A model generated the notes under the pieces. The model did not search any database, was not told where the DNA came from, and saw nothing but the letters and a program-made list of their open reading frames with translations. A DNA stretch of 64,000 nt from Saccharospirillum sp039982735 (GTDB lineage Bacteria > Pseudomonadota > Gammaproteobacteria > Pseudomonadales > Natronospirillaceae), in the NCBI RefSeq assembly GCF_039982735.1, contig NZ_JBDWXV010000008.1:1-64000 (forward strand), written 5' to 3'. The first letter of the stretch is position 1. The number at the start of each line of letters is the position of its first letter. The position numbers and the translations under genes are program-made. Positions 34,286 to 43,664 of this stretch are shown piece by piece.

Positions 34286-35155
34286 ATGAGCGACGAACGA
34301 CCCACGAGTAGCAACCCCGGTAGGAAATCCTGGCTGGAACGCCTGTCGGATGCCTTCACCGGGGAGCCCAAAGATCGCGACGATTTGCTCACTATCCTGA
34401 ACAGCGCCCAGGAAAACGACATTCTGGACAACGAAGCCTTCAAAATCATCGAAGGCGCGCTGAATGTCTCGGACATGCACGTCAGGGATATCATGATTCC
34501 CCGTTCCCAGGTGGTCAGCCTGGAAACCAACGACAGTATTCAGCACTGGCTATCGCTGATCGTGGAGTCCGGACACTCCCGTTTCCCGGTACTGGGTGAG
34601 AACTCCGACGAAGTGGTCGGGGTGCTGTTGGCTAAAGACCTGCTTGGCCTTGGCCTGCAAACCCAGTTTGACCTGGATGACATGAAAAAGCGGTTGAACA
34701 CCATCATCCGCAACGTCAACTTCGTACCGGAAAGCAAGCGCCTCAACGTCCTGCTTAAAGACTTCCGCAGCAACCGCAACCACATGGCGGTGGTGGTTGA
34801 CGAATACGGGCAGACTGCGGGCCTGGTCACCATTGAAGACGTACTCGAAGAGATCGTCGGGGAAATTGAAGACGAACACGACGACACCGTCGATGCCAAC
34901 ATTCGCCCCAACGGCAATGGCGGCTTTCTGGTTCAGGCACTGACCCCGATTGAAGACTTCAATGAGCACTTCTCGACCGAACTGAGTGATGAGGAATTCG
35001 ACACCATCGGAGGCATCGTCATGCATCAGTTTGGCAAGGTGCCCCAGCGTGACGAGTCCATCACCCTGGGCGAATTGCTGATTAGGGTCGTGAATGCCGA
35101 TAACCGCCGGGTTCGCGCTTTTGAGGTGAACCGACTGCAACCCCAGACCGACTGA
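34286..35155 (+). CDS. corC: CorC/YbeX-type CBS-domain protein
   Basis: Cytoplasmic member of the CorC/HlyC family, 289 aa, linked to Mg/Co homeostasis and, with YbeY/YbeZ, to ribosome function. Two CBS domains from MIPRSQVVSLETND to YGQTAGLVTIEDVLEEIVGEIEDEHD (about 70-195), then the transporter-associated domain with SDEEFDTIGGIVMHQFGKVP. ATG 34286 (MSDERP) has AGAGGA upstream. lnt, its usual downstream neighbour, is missing; a repeat element follows. Confidence 0.94.
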   Translation: MSDERPTSSNPGRKSWLERLSDAFTGEPKDRDDLLTILNSAQENDILDNEAFKIIEGALNVSDMHVRDIMIPRSQVVSLETNDSIQHWLSLIVESGHSRFPVLGENSDEVVGVLLAKDLLGLGLQTQFDLDDMKKRLNTIIRNVNFVPESKRLNVLLKDFRSNRNHMAVVVDEYGQTAGLVTIEDVLEEIVGEIEDEHDDTVDANIRPNGNGGFLVQALTPIEDFNEHFSTELSDEEFDTIGGIVMHQFGKVPQRDESITLGELLIRVVNADNRRVRAFEVNRLQPQTD

Positions 35156-35235
35156 ATCCTGCGGGTCTGCCATCCAGGCCCGCCCCCTCTCCTGTTTTTG
35201 CCAACCCGCCCGATTAGACATCCCGGTTCAGAACC

Positions 35236-35405
35236 CTAGTAGGTTGTTGAAAAAGGCGTCCTGCCTTTTTCAAAACACGAGAACCCAAAACTGCGATTTT
35301 TACTTCTCTCTCAAGGTCAATGGGTTAGCACTCATCGATCTTGCCGGAACATCCATGTTCAGGCAGCAGGTTGCTTAAATTCTGCGAATTTCAACAGCCT
35401 GCTAG
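35236..35405 (-). repeat. Hairpin-rich repeat, second family, copy 1
   Basis: A 170-bp element bounded by 17-bp inverted repeats (35236-35252 and 35389-35405, two mismatches; ends CTAG). Inside are a strong hairpin GAAAAAGGC/GCCTTTTTC and the hairpin GAACAT CC ATGTTC (35348-35360). Read on the minus strand it aligns along its length with 49035-49168. It has MITE-like ends but no coding capacity. Confidence 0.75.
35249..35274 (+). terminator. Terminator supplied by the repeat element, downstream of corC
   Basis: GAAAAAGGC (35249-35257) and GCCTTTTTC (35263-35271) form a 9-bp stem with an internal T-run, followed by AAAA. It may terminate the ybeZ-ybeY-corC transcript. Confidence 0.55.
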
Positions 35406-35439
35406 ACTGTGTGCAAATCTGACCAATGGAGTTGCTGAC

Positions 35440-36816
35440 ATGCGCACCGAAAAAGACAGCTTTGGCGAAATGTCCGTGCCCGACGACGTACTGTACGGCG
35501 CCCAGACCGCCCGGGCGCTGTCCAATTTCGGACTGTCCGGCGAGGTGATGCCACCTCGCTTCATCGAAGCCTGCCTTGCCATCAAGGCCGCCGCAGCGGG
35601 GGCCAATGCCGAAATGGGGGTTATCCCCGACGACAAGGCGAGCGCCATTCAAAACGCCTGCCTGGAAGCCCGCGAACATAACAACGGCCACCAGTTCCCG
35701 GTCGATGTGTTCCAAACCGGCTCAGGCACCAGCACCAACATGAACATCAACGAAGTGGTTGCCCGCCTGGCTGTGACGGCCAGCGGCCTCGACATCAGCC
35801 CCAACGATGACGTCAATGCCAGCCAGAGTAGCAACGATACCATTCCTGCGGCGATACAGATCAGCACGGCTCTCGCACTGGAGGAAGACTTGTTGCCGGC
35901 CATCACCGCGCTCAAAAACAGCCTGAGCCGGCAGGGTGATGCGCACAGAGAGGTGGTCAAAACCGGCCGTACCCACCTGATGGATGCCATGCCGCTGACG
36001 CTGGAGCAGGAGTTCTCTGCCTGGATTGAAGCGCTGGACAGCGGCCAGCGTCGTATCAATCAGTGTCTGCCCAGACTCAAGGCCCTGCCCCTGGGAGGAA
36101 CCGCCATCGGCACCGGCATCAACGCCCCTCGAGGCTTTGCCGAGCTGGCTTGCCGACATCTGAACCTGCAGATTGCCAACGATTTTTGCCCGCACAACAA
36201 CGCCTTCTACGGCATCAGCACCCAGGATGTCTCGGTTGAGGCATCGGGTTTGCTTAAAGGGCTGGCGACCAGCCTGATCAAGATCAGCAACGATCTGCGC
36301 TGGATGAACAGTGGCCCGCTGGCCGGTTTGGGGGAAGTCGTGCTGCCGGCCCTGCAGCCGGGCAGCAGCATCATGCCAGGGAAGGTCAATCCGGTGATTC
36401 CGGAGGCCGTGCTGATGGCCTGCTATCAGGTTATCGGCCACGATACAGCCATCACACTGGGGGCCCAGTCCGGAAATTTCCAGCTAAACGTCAGCCTGCC
36501 GCTGATCGCCCGCAACCTGCTCGACAGCATTGCATTGTTGAGCCAGAGCTGCGAACACCTGGCGCACAAGGTCATCGATGATCTGAAGGTGAATCACGAC
36601 GCCCTGTCCGGGCCGCTGCACCGCAACCCGATTCTGGTCACCGCGCTGAATCCAGCCCTGGGTTATCTGAAAGCAGCGGAGATCGCAAAAATCGCCTATG
36701 CCGACAACCGGCCCATCATCGAAGTCGCCCTGGAAAAAACCGACCTGAGCCGGGAAGAACTGGAATCTCTGCTCGACCCGGCCCGCCTGGCACATCCATA
36801 CCGACAAACCGACTGA
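35440..36816 (+). CDS. fumC: Class II fumarate hydratase
   Basis: Iron-independent fumarase of the TCA cycle, 458 aa. Family signature GSSIMPGKVNP near residue 315, GSGTSTNMNINEV near 100 and TGRTHLMDAMPLTLEQE near 180. Start ATG 35440 (MRTEKDSFGEM); the frame is open back to 35341, but that stretch lies partly in the repeat element and is not conserved. The aspartase family is related, but the overall pattern fits FumC. Confidence 0.94.
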   Translation: MRTEKDSFGEMSVPDDVLYGAQTARALSNFGLSGEVMPPRFIEACLAIKAAAAGANAEMGVIPDDKASAIQNACLEAREHNNGHQFPVDVFQTGSGTSTNMNINEVVARLAVTASGLDISPNDDVNASQSSNDTIPAAIQISTALALEEDLLPAITALKNSLSRQGDAHREVVKTGRTHLMDAMPLTLEQEFSAWIEALDSGQRRINQCLPRLKALPLGGTAIGTGINAPRGFAELACRHLNLQIANDFCPHNNAFYGISTQDVSVEASGLLKGLATSLIKISNDLRWMNSGPLAGLGEVVLPALQPGSSIMPGKVNPVIPEAVLMACYQVIGHDTAITLGAQSGNFQLNVSLPLIARNLLDSIALLSQSCEHLAHKVIDDLKVNHDALSGPLHRNPILVTALNPALGYLKAAEIAKIAYADNRPIIEVALEKTDLSREELESLLDPARLAHPYRQTD

Positions 36817-36820
36817 ACGG

Positions 36821-39421
36821 TCAGTCCTCGGTGCGGTGATGGCCCTCTATGGTCCCGAAGGGCCGTGTCAGCACAATGAGACGCGGCAGCAGGGTCAGCG
36901 ACCCAAGCAGAGCCACGGCCATCGCCAGGGCGGTTAGCAACCCAAAATACAGCGTCGGGCGGAAGTTCGACATCATCAGAATCGAGAATCCCAGAATGAT
37001 GGTCAGGGAGGTGTAGAACATGGCCTTGCCGATGGTGTTGTGGCTGCGCGACAACGCCCGCACATAGTCACCGTCTTTGGCGAATTCACGCTGGTAACGA
37101 ACCAGGTAATGAATGGTGTTGTCGACGGCCATGCCGATGGTAATGCTGGCAATGGTGATGGTCATCATATCCAGCGGAATGCCAAACCAGCCCATGATGC
37201 CAAGCACAAAGGTCGCCGCCAGCAGATTAGGCGCCATCGCTAACAAGCTCAGCTTGAAGCTTCGGAACAGAATCAGAAACATCAGCAGAATGCCCAGGAA
37301 CACCACGCCCAGCGTCAGAATCTGGGAGCCAAACAGGCTTTGCAGCATGTTGTTGTACAACACCATCATGCCGGTCAGCTGTATCTGGCCAGGCTCAAAG
37401 CCCAGCTCTTCAACGGCATCCCGTTCGATCCGCTCCAGAAAGGCATTGCGCTTCAGGCCATCCATAGAATCCAGAATGCGAACGTTCAGTCGTGCCTGGT
37501 TATGCTCCACCGAGACATAGGGGTCAATGACCAGGTCCCGAAATTCACTCGGGATAACGGTATACAACAGCGCCAGTTGAACGTTCGTCAGTGCCTGTTC
37601 GTCGTTAAAGCCTTCGGCAATCTCGATCATGGTGGCCAGCGACAGAACCTTGCCGGTTTCCGGCTGCTCATCCAGGTAACGGTGCATCGCCTTGATACGT
37701 GCCACCTTCGACTGGGTGTACCAGTATTTTTCCGGGTCATCTTCCGCCCCAAAGTCGTCGCTGAAACTGCCTACCGACGCACCACCTCCGCCAAAGCCCT
37801 CGTCGACGAACCCGTCGTCCTCGGCGAAACCCTCATTGACGAACCCTTCGTCTACAAAGCCCTCCGGTTCCTCTTCAGCTGGCCGGCTGGCAGAATCCCG
37901 ATCCGGTAGATCTTCGAAATTAATCAGTACTTCCAGGGGTGTGGTCCCACCCAGGCGCTCATCGATGACCGTCATACCCTGGTAGATGTCGGTACTCTGA
38001 TCAAAATAGTCAATGAAGCTGTTTTCAACGACCAGTCGGGTAATTCCGACCACCGTGAAAGCAGCCAACGCCAGGCTGGTTACCAGTACCGCATTGCCGG
38101 ATTTGAGCGTAATGCGGGCCAACAAGCGTGTGGTTTTACCACCGGATGATTTTTCTGCGGTGCGCTGATCCTTGCCCGCCAGCAGTAGCAATGCCGGGAA
38201 CAACGAAAAGGTGACCAGAAAGGCGCAAGCAATGCCCAGAGACATCATCCAGCCAAAGTTGATCACCGGGCGTATGCCACTGAACAGCAGTGACATAAAG
38301 GCTACCCCAGTAGTCAGGGCCATATATAGGCAAGGTACGGCGATGCGCTTGACCGCCGTCATCACCAGCTGAGCCTGGTCCCAGTCGTGATGTTTACGCA
38401 ACAGTTCGCGGTAACGGACGATCAGGTGAATCGACATCGACAGGGTGAGAATGAGCAACAGGGAGATGAAGTTGCTGGAAATGACCGTAACCGGCCACCG
38501 CCCCAGCCCTAGAATGCCCAGCATGGTGACCACCACGGCACCACAGCACACCAGCGGCATGATCACCCAGCGCGGTTGCCGGAATATCACTGTTAGCGTG
38601 GCAATCAGCAGGAACAGAACACCCAGACCAAATGTGATCAGGTCATTGCGCACGAAGGTGATGATGTCATCGGCGATCATGGGTACACCGCCCAGAAACA
38701 GCTGGGCATCGTCCTGGTGATCTGCCATTACCTCTCGCACCGACGCGATGGTTGCATGGACCATGGCCGCGCGGCGATTGCTCTGCTCCTTGAGCATGAC
38801 CTCAACGCGCTCAAGGTCGGCCGCTATCGACTCGGGCACCTCGCCGGTGCTCGCCTGCTCGGTCAGCGATGCTTGCAAGGTCAGCAATTGCTCCCGGGTC
38901 GTGTCACGAGGTAGGTTGATTTGCAGAGCGGTGGTGTTTTCTTCCAGATTGAGCAGCAGGTTGACGTAGAGGGGACTGTTGGCGAGCTCGGTACGCGCCA
39001 TCTCGACGTCCGTCTCCGGGTCTTCCAGCGTCTTGATGTTCGAGACCAGTTCGGTCATAGGTACCGGCGGGTTGGACAGCAGAGGCACGTCCAGTACCGT
39101 CAGGACTGAATCAACCCCATTGATGTTGCGCAGATCATCACGCAAGGCTTCCAGACCAGCCAGTGAAGCATCGGAAAACAGGGAAGTTGGCGGGGTGTAG
39201 GTCATCACCAGAAAGTCCTGAGCCCCATAGCGCTCTGCGGTTTCCCGGAACAGGGCCAGATCCTCGTCATCCTCCAGCAGCAAAGCGTCGGCGGACGCAT
39301 CCAGGCTAAAGTGCCGCGCCTGAGTCGCCAGCAAACCGATCACCAGCACCAGGCCGATGAGCACCCAAAGGGTATACCCTGTCAAAATACGCTGGTAAAG
39401 CGCCCACATACGCTGGCCCAT
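36821..39421 (-). CDS. MMPL/RND-superfamily exporter
   Basis: 866-aa inner-membrane protein with two sets of membrane helices (about residues 15-35 and 255-410, then 450-470 and 700-855) and two large periplasmic loops, the layout of MMPL-type RND carriers often annotated as lipid or hydrophobe exporters. ASITIGMAVDNTIHYLVRY is the conserved helix-4-like motif of the second half. The second periplasmic loop contains an unusual acidic Gly-Phe repeat (DNA 37790-37863). No membrane-fusion protein or outer-membrane channel is adjacent; the next gene is a membrane methyltransferase. Substrate unknown. Confidence 0.88.
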   Translation of the reverse strand: MGQRMWALYQRILTGYTLWVLIGLVLVIGLLATQARHFSLDASADALLLEDDEDLALFRETAERYGAQDFLVMTYTPPTSLFSDASLAGLEALRDDLRNINGVDSVLTVLDVPLLSNPPVPMTELVSNIKTLEDPETDVEMARTELANSPLYVNLLLNLEENTTALQINLPRDTTREQLLTLQASLTEQASTGEVPESIAADLERVEVMLKEQSNRRAAMVHATIASVREVMADHQDDAQLFLGGVPMIADDIITFVRNDLITFGLGVLFLLIATLTVIFRQPRWVIMPLVCCGAVVVTMLGILGLGRWPVTVISSNFISLLLILTLSMSIHLIVRYRELLRKHHDWDQAQLVMTAVKRIAVPCLYMALTTGVAFMSLLFSGIRPVINFGWMMSLGIACAFLVTFSLFPALLLLAGKDQRTAEKSSGGKTTRLLARITLKSGNAVLVTSLALAAFTVVGITRLVVENSFIDYFDQSTDIYQGMTVIDERLGGTTPLEVLINFEDLPDRDSASRPAEEEPEGFVDEGFVNEGFAEDDGFVDEGFGGGGASVGSFSDDFGAEDDPEKYWYTQSKVARIKAMHRYLDEQPETGKVLSLATMIEIAEGFNDEQALTNVQLALLYTVIPSEFRDLVIDPYVSVEHNQARLNVRILDSMDGLKRNAFLERIERDAVEELGFEPGQIQLTGMMVLYNNMLQSLFGSQILTLGVVFLGILLMFLILFRSFKLSLLAMAPNLLAATFVLGIMGWFGIPLDMMTITIASITIGMAVDNTIHYLVRYQREFAKDGDYVRALSRSHNTIGKAMFYTSLTIILGFSILMMSNFRPTLYFGLLTALAMAVALLGSLTLLPRLIVLTRPFGTIEGHHRTED

Positions 39422-39475
39422 GTCAGGCTCCCTGTCGGTGATCCAAGCACATGCTCGCGGGGCGTTCAGCCGGCT

Positions 39476-39928
39476 TCAGAGCCAGCGACGCACCCGTTGA
39501 CAATATGCGGTGTAAGACGGTCCGTGCCGTTCGAGCAACCGCTTTTCCTCGGGCCGGATAAAGAGTCTGTGCAAGGCAAACACAAACACCGGCAAGACCA
39601 CCCAGGATGACAGCGTACCTACCCAAATGGCCAGACCCGCAGCGATCATTAGCTGACCCAGATACATGGGGTTACGGCTCAGCCGATACACCCCACGCTC
39701 GACCAGAGGCCCCTGAACATTGCCAAATTCAACTGAGGCACCCGCCCGTTGCAGCTCCCGATCCGCAATCAGATTCAGTGCTGCCCCCAGTGTAATGGGG
39801 ATCAGGCCGATAAAATTCCACGGGTTCGGGAATAGCAGCGTCAGTGGCTTGATAAAATGCAGTGAAAAAATGGCCAGCATGACCAGCAGACCGAGCGCCG
39901 GGGGTAAAAAAGGCGGCTTGTGAGACAT
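39476..39928 (-). CDS. Isoprenylcysteine methyltransferase-like membrane protein
   Basis: 150-aa protein with about four membrane segments and the conserved C-terminal pattern of the ICMT/phospholipid-methyltransferase family: GVYRLSRNPMYLGQLM near residue 80-95 and RPEEKRLLERHGPSYTAYCQRVRRWL at the end. It probably transfers a methyl group from SAM to a membrane-associated substrate. It lies 54 bp upstream of the MMPL gene on the same strand, so they may share a transcript. Confidence 0.85.
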   Translation of the reverse strand: MSHKPPFLPPALGLLVMLAIFSLHFIKPLTLLFPNPWNFIGLIPITLGAALNLIADRELQRAGASVEFGNVQGPLVERGVYRLSRNPMYLGQLMIAAGLAIWVGTLSSWVVLPVFVFALHRLFIRPEEKRLLERHGPSYTAYCQRVRRWL

Positions 39929-40051
39929 GAAACACCACTTATAACAGATTCAAAGCCCATAACAGGCACGGTTTGGCATTCGGATCAGCCTGACCAGAAC
40001 GTGCCTCAGTGTAAGGGGCTCGGGCCCCGGTTACAGCCGTCGAAAGTCACC

Positions 40052-40669
40052 TTATTGCCGCAATTGGAAGGATTCCGCTTCCTCCCGACATGCCTGATAA
40101 CAATGACATCCGGTCAGATGATCCATCACCAGGCCGGTTGCCTGCATAAAGGCGTAACAAATGGTTGGCCCGACAAAATTGAACCCGCGCTGCTTGAGAG
40201 CTTTGGACATGGCACGGCTCTCGTCCGTTTCGGTGGGCACCTCGGCCAATTCCCGCCAGGCATTGACGATCGGTCGGTTGCCGGCAAACCCCCACAAAAA
40301 GCCAGCAAAGTCTTCGCCTGCTTCGCGCATGGCGACGTAGGCTCGGGCATTGCGTATCACGGACTGAATTTTAAGCCGGTTGCGCACGATGCCCGCATCT
40401 CCCATCAACCGCTCAACGTCAGCGTCGGTAAAATGCACCAGTGCATCAGGGTCAAAATTGGCAAAAGCAGCCTCATAACCAGCTTGCTTGCGCAAAATGG
40501 TGATCCAGCTTAGTCCGGCTTGCTGTCCGTCCAGACACAGCTTGGCAAACAGTGACTGGCCATTCGCTACCGGCCGCCCCCATACCTCGTCATGATACGC
40601 CTGATACAGGGGATCTTGCCCGCACCAGCCACAGCGGTTCAGTTCCGCTCTGTCTTGTTCATCTACCAA
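40052..40669 (-). CDS. tag: DNA-3-methyladenine glycosylase I
   Basis: Base-excision enzyme removing 3-methyladenine. 205 aa. Starts NRCGWCGQDPLYQAYHDEVWG, with GLSWITILRKQAGYEAAFANFD and the C-terminal zinc ligands in GLVMDHLTGCHCYQ; all are diagnostic. The E. coli length is 187 aa; here the C terminus is a little longer. Confidence 0.97.
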   Translation of the reverse strand: MVDEQDRAELNRCGWCGQDPLYQAYHDEVWGRPVANGQSLFAKLCLDGQQAGLSWITILRKQAGYEAAFANFDPDALVHFTDADVERLMGDAGIVRNRLKIQSVIRNARAYVAMREAGEDFAGFLWGFAGNRPIVNAWRELAEVPTETDESRAMSKALKQRGFNFVGPTICYAFMQATGLVMDHLTGCHCYQACREEAESFQLRQ

Positions 40670-40754
40670 AAATCATCTCCCTGCCTCATGAACACTTGCC
40701 CGGCCGCCATGTAATGATCAGCCCAACAGGGCGCCATATCAGCAGGGACGATGG

Positions 40755-41906
40755 TTACAACAGAACCAGATTATCGCGATGCACCATTTCCGGCTCGTTC
40801 ACAAAGCCCAATAGTGACTCAAAACTCGCTGAAGGTTTACGACATAGGCGAATCGCATCGTCCCGGTCGTAATTCACCAGGCCACGGCCTATGGCAACGC
40901 CCTGTTCGGTCACCAGTGAAACACATTCACCCCGGCGAAACATCCCTTTGGCGTCGGTCACGCCCACGGCCAGCAGACTCTTGCCCTGTTCAGTCAAAGC
41001 CCGCACCGCGCCGGCATCCAGCACCAGTTCACCCCGAGTCTGCAACTGACCCGCGAGCCACTGCTTGCGCGCCGCCAGAGGCTCAAGATCGGGCGTCAAC
41101 TGGGTGCCCAGCGCCTCGCCCTGGCGCAAGCGCAACAGCACATTCTCGTTGCGACCACCGGCAATCACCGTTACCGCCCCACTGCGTGATGCCAGGCTCG
41201 CCGCCCGCACCTTGGTAACCATGCCACCACGACCGAGCGTACCTCCACCCGTGGCCATTTGCCGCAAGGCCGGGTCGCTGGCCGATGCCTGGCTGAGCAG
41301 TTGGGCATCCGGGTTTGTCCGGGGGTCGGCCGTGTAGAGGCCGTCCTGATCGGTCAACAATATCAGAGCGTCGGCCTCAACCAGATTGGCCACCAGGGCG
41401 CCCAGGGTATCGTTGTCGCCAAACCGGATTTCATCGGTCACCACTGTGTCGTTTTCATTGACGATGGGGATCACCGGCAGCGGCAGCAAAGCCCGCAGGG
41501 TACTGCGCGCGTTCAGGTAACGCCGGCGGTCAGAGAGGTCTTCGTGGGTCAGCAGTATCTGAGCAGTGTGCAACTGGTGTTGCTGAAACAGGTCTTCATA
41601 GGTTTGCACCAGCTTGGTCTGCCCTACCGCGGCAGCCGCCTGCAGCAACTCCATTGATTCGGGTCGCTGGCTCCAACCCAGTCGATTCATGCCCGCCGCC
41701 ACGGCACCCGACGAGACCAGTATCAGTTCGACACCACTGGCCCGCAAGGTCGCCATCTGCTCAACCCACTGGCGAATGCGCACTACATCGAGGCCACGGC
41801 CGTCATTGGTCAGCAAGGCCGAACCAATCTTAACCACCCAACGCTGCCCTGCCGTTACGGCCGGATGCCTAACCACGCTTTCAGACACACCTGCTTCCTT
41901 CTTCAA
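40755..41906 (-). CDS. proB: Glutamate 5-kinase
   Basis: First enzyme of proline synthesis. 383 aa: amino-acid kinase domain (VVKIGSALLTNDGRGLD, ILVSSGAVAAGMNRLG, PIVNENDTVVTDEIRFGDNDTLGALVA, GGGTLGRGGMVTKVRAA) and a C-terminal PUA domain (from about 285). It follows obgE with a 39-bp gap on the same strand, the usual rplU-rpmA-obgE-proB order. Confidence 0.96.
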   Translation of the reverse strand: MKKEAGVSESVVRHPAVTAGQRWVVKIGSALLTNDGRGLDVVRIRQWVEQMATLRASGVELILVSSGAVAAGMNRLGWSQRPESMELLQAAAAVGQTKLVQTYEDLFQQHQLHTAQILLTHEDLSDRRRYLNARSTLRALLPLPVIPIVNENDTVVTDEIRFGDNDTLGALVANLVEADALILLTDQDGLYTADPRTNPDAQLLSQASASDPALRQMATGGGTLGRGGMVTKVRAASLASRSGAVTVIAGGRNENVLLRLRQGEALGTQLTPDLEPLAARKQWLAGQLQTRGELVLDAGAVRALTEQGKSLLAVGVTDAKGMFRRGECVSLVTEQGVAIGRGLVNYDRDDAIRLCRKPSASFESLLGFVNEPEMVHRDNLVLL

Positions 41907-41945
41907 TCTGCCTAACGCCCGATCCGGGTCCGCCTAACCGCAGGA

Positions 41946-43148
41946 TCAGGGGGTGTAAACGACCTCGACGTCGTAATCATCGTCGTCATCGTCAAAGTCG
42001 TCGTCATCTGCCTGTTCTGCCTTTCGCTTGCTGCGTCGGCGTTCAGACAAGGTTTGAATGCGCTCTCGCGCTTCCCGCTCAACCTGATCGCGATGCTCGG
42101 TATCCGCTTCCAGCAAATCAGGGTCAGCCGCCAGTGCGGCGCGGTGCTCTTCAAGCCAGTTCATCAAATCGCGCACCAGCGGCTGGGTGCCTTCGGCCGA
42201 AATGGCCGAAATCACATAGACCGGGCCTTCCCAGTCAAGCGCCGAGACCACCGAATCGACCAGTGCCTGGCGTTCATCCTCGGGCACCATATCGATCTTG
42301 TTCAATACCAGCCAGCGCTCCCGTTGTGCCAGTGTCGGGCTGAACTGCTCCAACTCGTTAACAATCGCCACGGCGTTTTCGGCCGGGGTAGACTCATCAA
42401 AGGGGTACATATCGACCAGGTGCAGAAGCACCCGGGTGCGTACCAGGTGCTTCAAAAACCGGATACCCAGGCCAGCACCCTCAGAAGCGCCGGCAATTAA
42501 CCCGGGAATGTCCGCCATCACAAAAGACCGCAGTGCATCCACCCGAACCACGCCCAGATTGGGCACCATAGTGGTAAAGGGGTAGTCAGCGACTTTGGGC
42601 TTGGCCGCGCTGACCGCACGAATCAGCGTCGACTTACCGGCATTGGGCAAGCCCAGCAACCCAACATCAGCCAATACCTTCAGTTCCAGCCGCAAATTCC
42701 GGCTTTCGCCAGGCGAGCCTTTGGTGAACTGGCGTGGTGCCCGGTTGGTGCTGGACTTGAAGCGGGTATTACCAACGCCGCGATGGCCACCCTGAGCCAC
42801 CTTGACGGTATCGCCCGCATCACGCAAATCGGCCAGCACCTCTTCGGTATCGGCGTCAATGAGGGTGGTACCCACTGGCACGACCAGCGTAATGTCAGCG
42901 CCTTTGTGACCGGTCATATCCCGGCCTTTACCACCCTCTCCGTTCTCCGCGTTGTAACGACGCACGAAGCGGTAATCAATCAGGGTGTTCACGTTTTCGT
43001 CGGCGCGAACATAGACACTGCCGCCATGACCACCATCGCCGCCGTCCGGGCCGCCTTTCTCAATGTACTTTTCCCGCCGGAAGCTGACACAGCCATTGCC
43101 GCCTTTGCCGGCTTCCACGGTAATTGTGGCTTCGTCTACAAACTTCAT
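41946..43148 (-). CDS. obgE: Ribosome-associated GTPase ObgE/CgtA
   Basis: Essential GTPase in 50S assembly and stress signalling. 400 aa. Glycine-rich Obg fold (residues 1-158, KFVDEATITVEAGKGGNGCVSFRREK), G domain with GLPNAGKSTL, DIPGLIAGAS and NKIDM, and an Asp-rich C-terminal tail (DDDDFDDDDDDYDVE). Separated from rpmA by 565 bp that contain a terminator and two long palindromes, so it probably has its own promoter. Confidence 0.97.
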   Translation of the reverse strand: MKFVDEATITVEAGKGGNGCVSFRREKYIEKGGPDGGDGGHGGSVYVRADENVNTLIDYRFVRRYNAENGEGGKGRDMTGHKGADITLVVPVGTTLIDADTEEVLADLRDAGDTVKVAQGGHRGVGNTRFKSSTNRAPRQFTKGSPGESRNLRLELKVLADVGLLGLPNAGKSTLIRAVSAAKPKVADYPFTTMVPNLGVVRVDALRSFVMADIPGLIAGASEGAGLGIRFLKHLVRTRVLLHLVDMYPFDESTPAENAVAIVNELEQFSPTLAQRERWLVLNKIDMVPEDERQALVDSVVSALDWEGPVYVISAISAEGTQPLVRDLMNWLEEHRAALAADPDLLEADTEHRDQVEREARERIQTLSERRRSKRKAEQADDDDFDDDDDDYDVEVVYTP

Positions 43149-43294
43149 CTGATCAGCCTCTGGGGAATACAGGCCAGCTCACCTGAACCGGCCCCGAAAA
43201 TTGGGTTGTTTGCTCGGCGGCTATTGCCACAAAGCGTCAATATAGCATTTGTACAGATCATATAGGCTCCCAAAAAGGAGCGTGGACCTCTGGC

Positions 43295-43475
43295 TCAAGT
43301 TTCTAAGTTCGGTTTTTTCGGTGGCTCTGTCCCGCACCGGATGCCGGGTGTGTCTCTGTGGGGTTGGCGTAAATCCGTCCATGGAGCCTAGGCCGCAGCA
43401 TCCATGCTGCGGACTTCCCCACAGAGACACACCCGGCACCCGCCGCTAGCCTCCCAGGCGAACTCAGAAACTTGA
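43295..43475 (-). repeat. Long palindromic repeat, copy 3, with terminal inverted repeats
   Basis: Perfect 21-bp inner arms at 43343-43363 and 43417-43437 enclose a 53-nt core (43364-43416). Read on the minus strand the core has CCGCAGCAT GG ATGCTGCGG, CCTAGG, then TCCAT GG ACGGA. The unit is bounded by outer inverted repeats TCAAGTTTCTAAGTTC (43295-43310) and its complement (43460-43475), 15 of 16 matching. The same ends flank copy 6 at 54652-54853. Confidence 0.88.
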
Positions 43476-43517
43476 TGTCTTATTCCGTACCCAGGCTGGA
43501 AGCAACCACAACTCCAA

Positions 43518-43630
43518 GTGCCGGTGGTCGGGTAAGCCTGTCCGGGGAAGTCTGAGGCATGGATGCCGAAGCCTAGGCCCCATGGATGGGTTCACGCCGA
43601 CCCCGGACAGGCTTACCCGGCTACCGGCAC
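43518..43630 (+). repeat. Long palindromic repeat, copy 4 (plus orientation)
   Basis: 30-bp arms (43518-43547 and 43601-43630) match at 28 of 30 positions. The 53-nt core (43548-43600) has a changed hairpin 1 (GGCAT GG ATGCC), CCTAGG and hairpin 2 CCCAT GG ATGGG, ending TTCACGCCGA. Opposite in orientation to copy 3, 80 bp away from its inner arm. Confidence 0.9.
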
Positions 43631-43664
43631 GACTTATGCCACTGTACAATATTAAACCACCCAT

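Noticed and set aside
35341..35439. N-terminal extension of fumarase
   Set aside because: It is inside or beside the repeat element and not fumarase-like; the conserved protein starts at MRTEKDSFG.
41946..42010. Asp-rich tail of ObgE as a frameshift artefact
   Set aside because: Acidic C-terminal tails are normal in proteobacterial Obg proteins and the frame ends cleanly before proB.
32268..43630. Palindromes as integron attC sites
   Set aside because: The stems are perfect and GC-rich without extrahelical bases, and there is no consistent GTTRRRY/RYYYAAC end pair (only a chance ACCCAAC in copy 1). No integrase or cassette genes are near.
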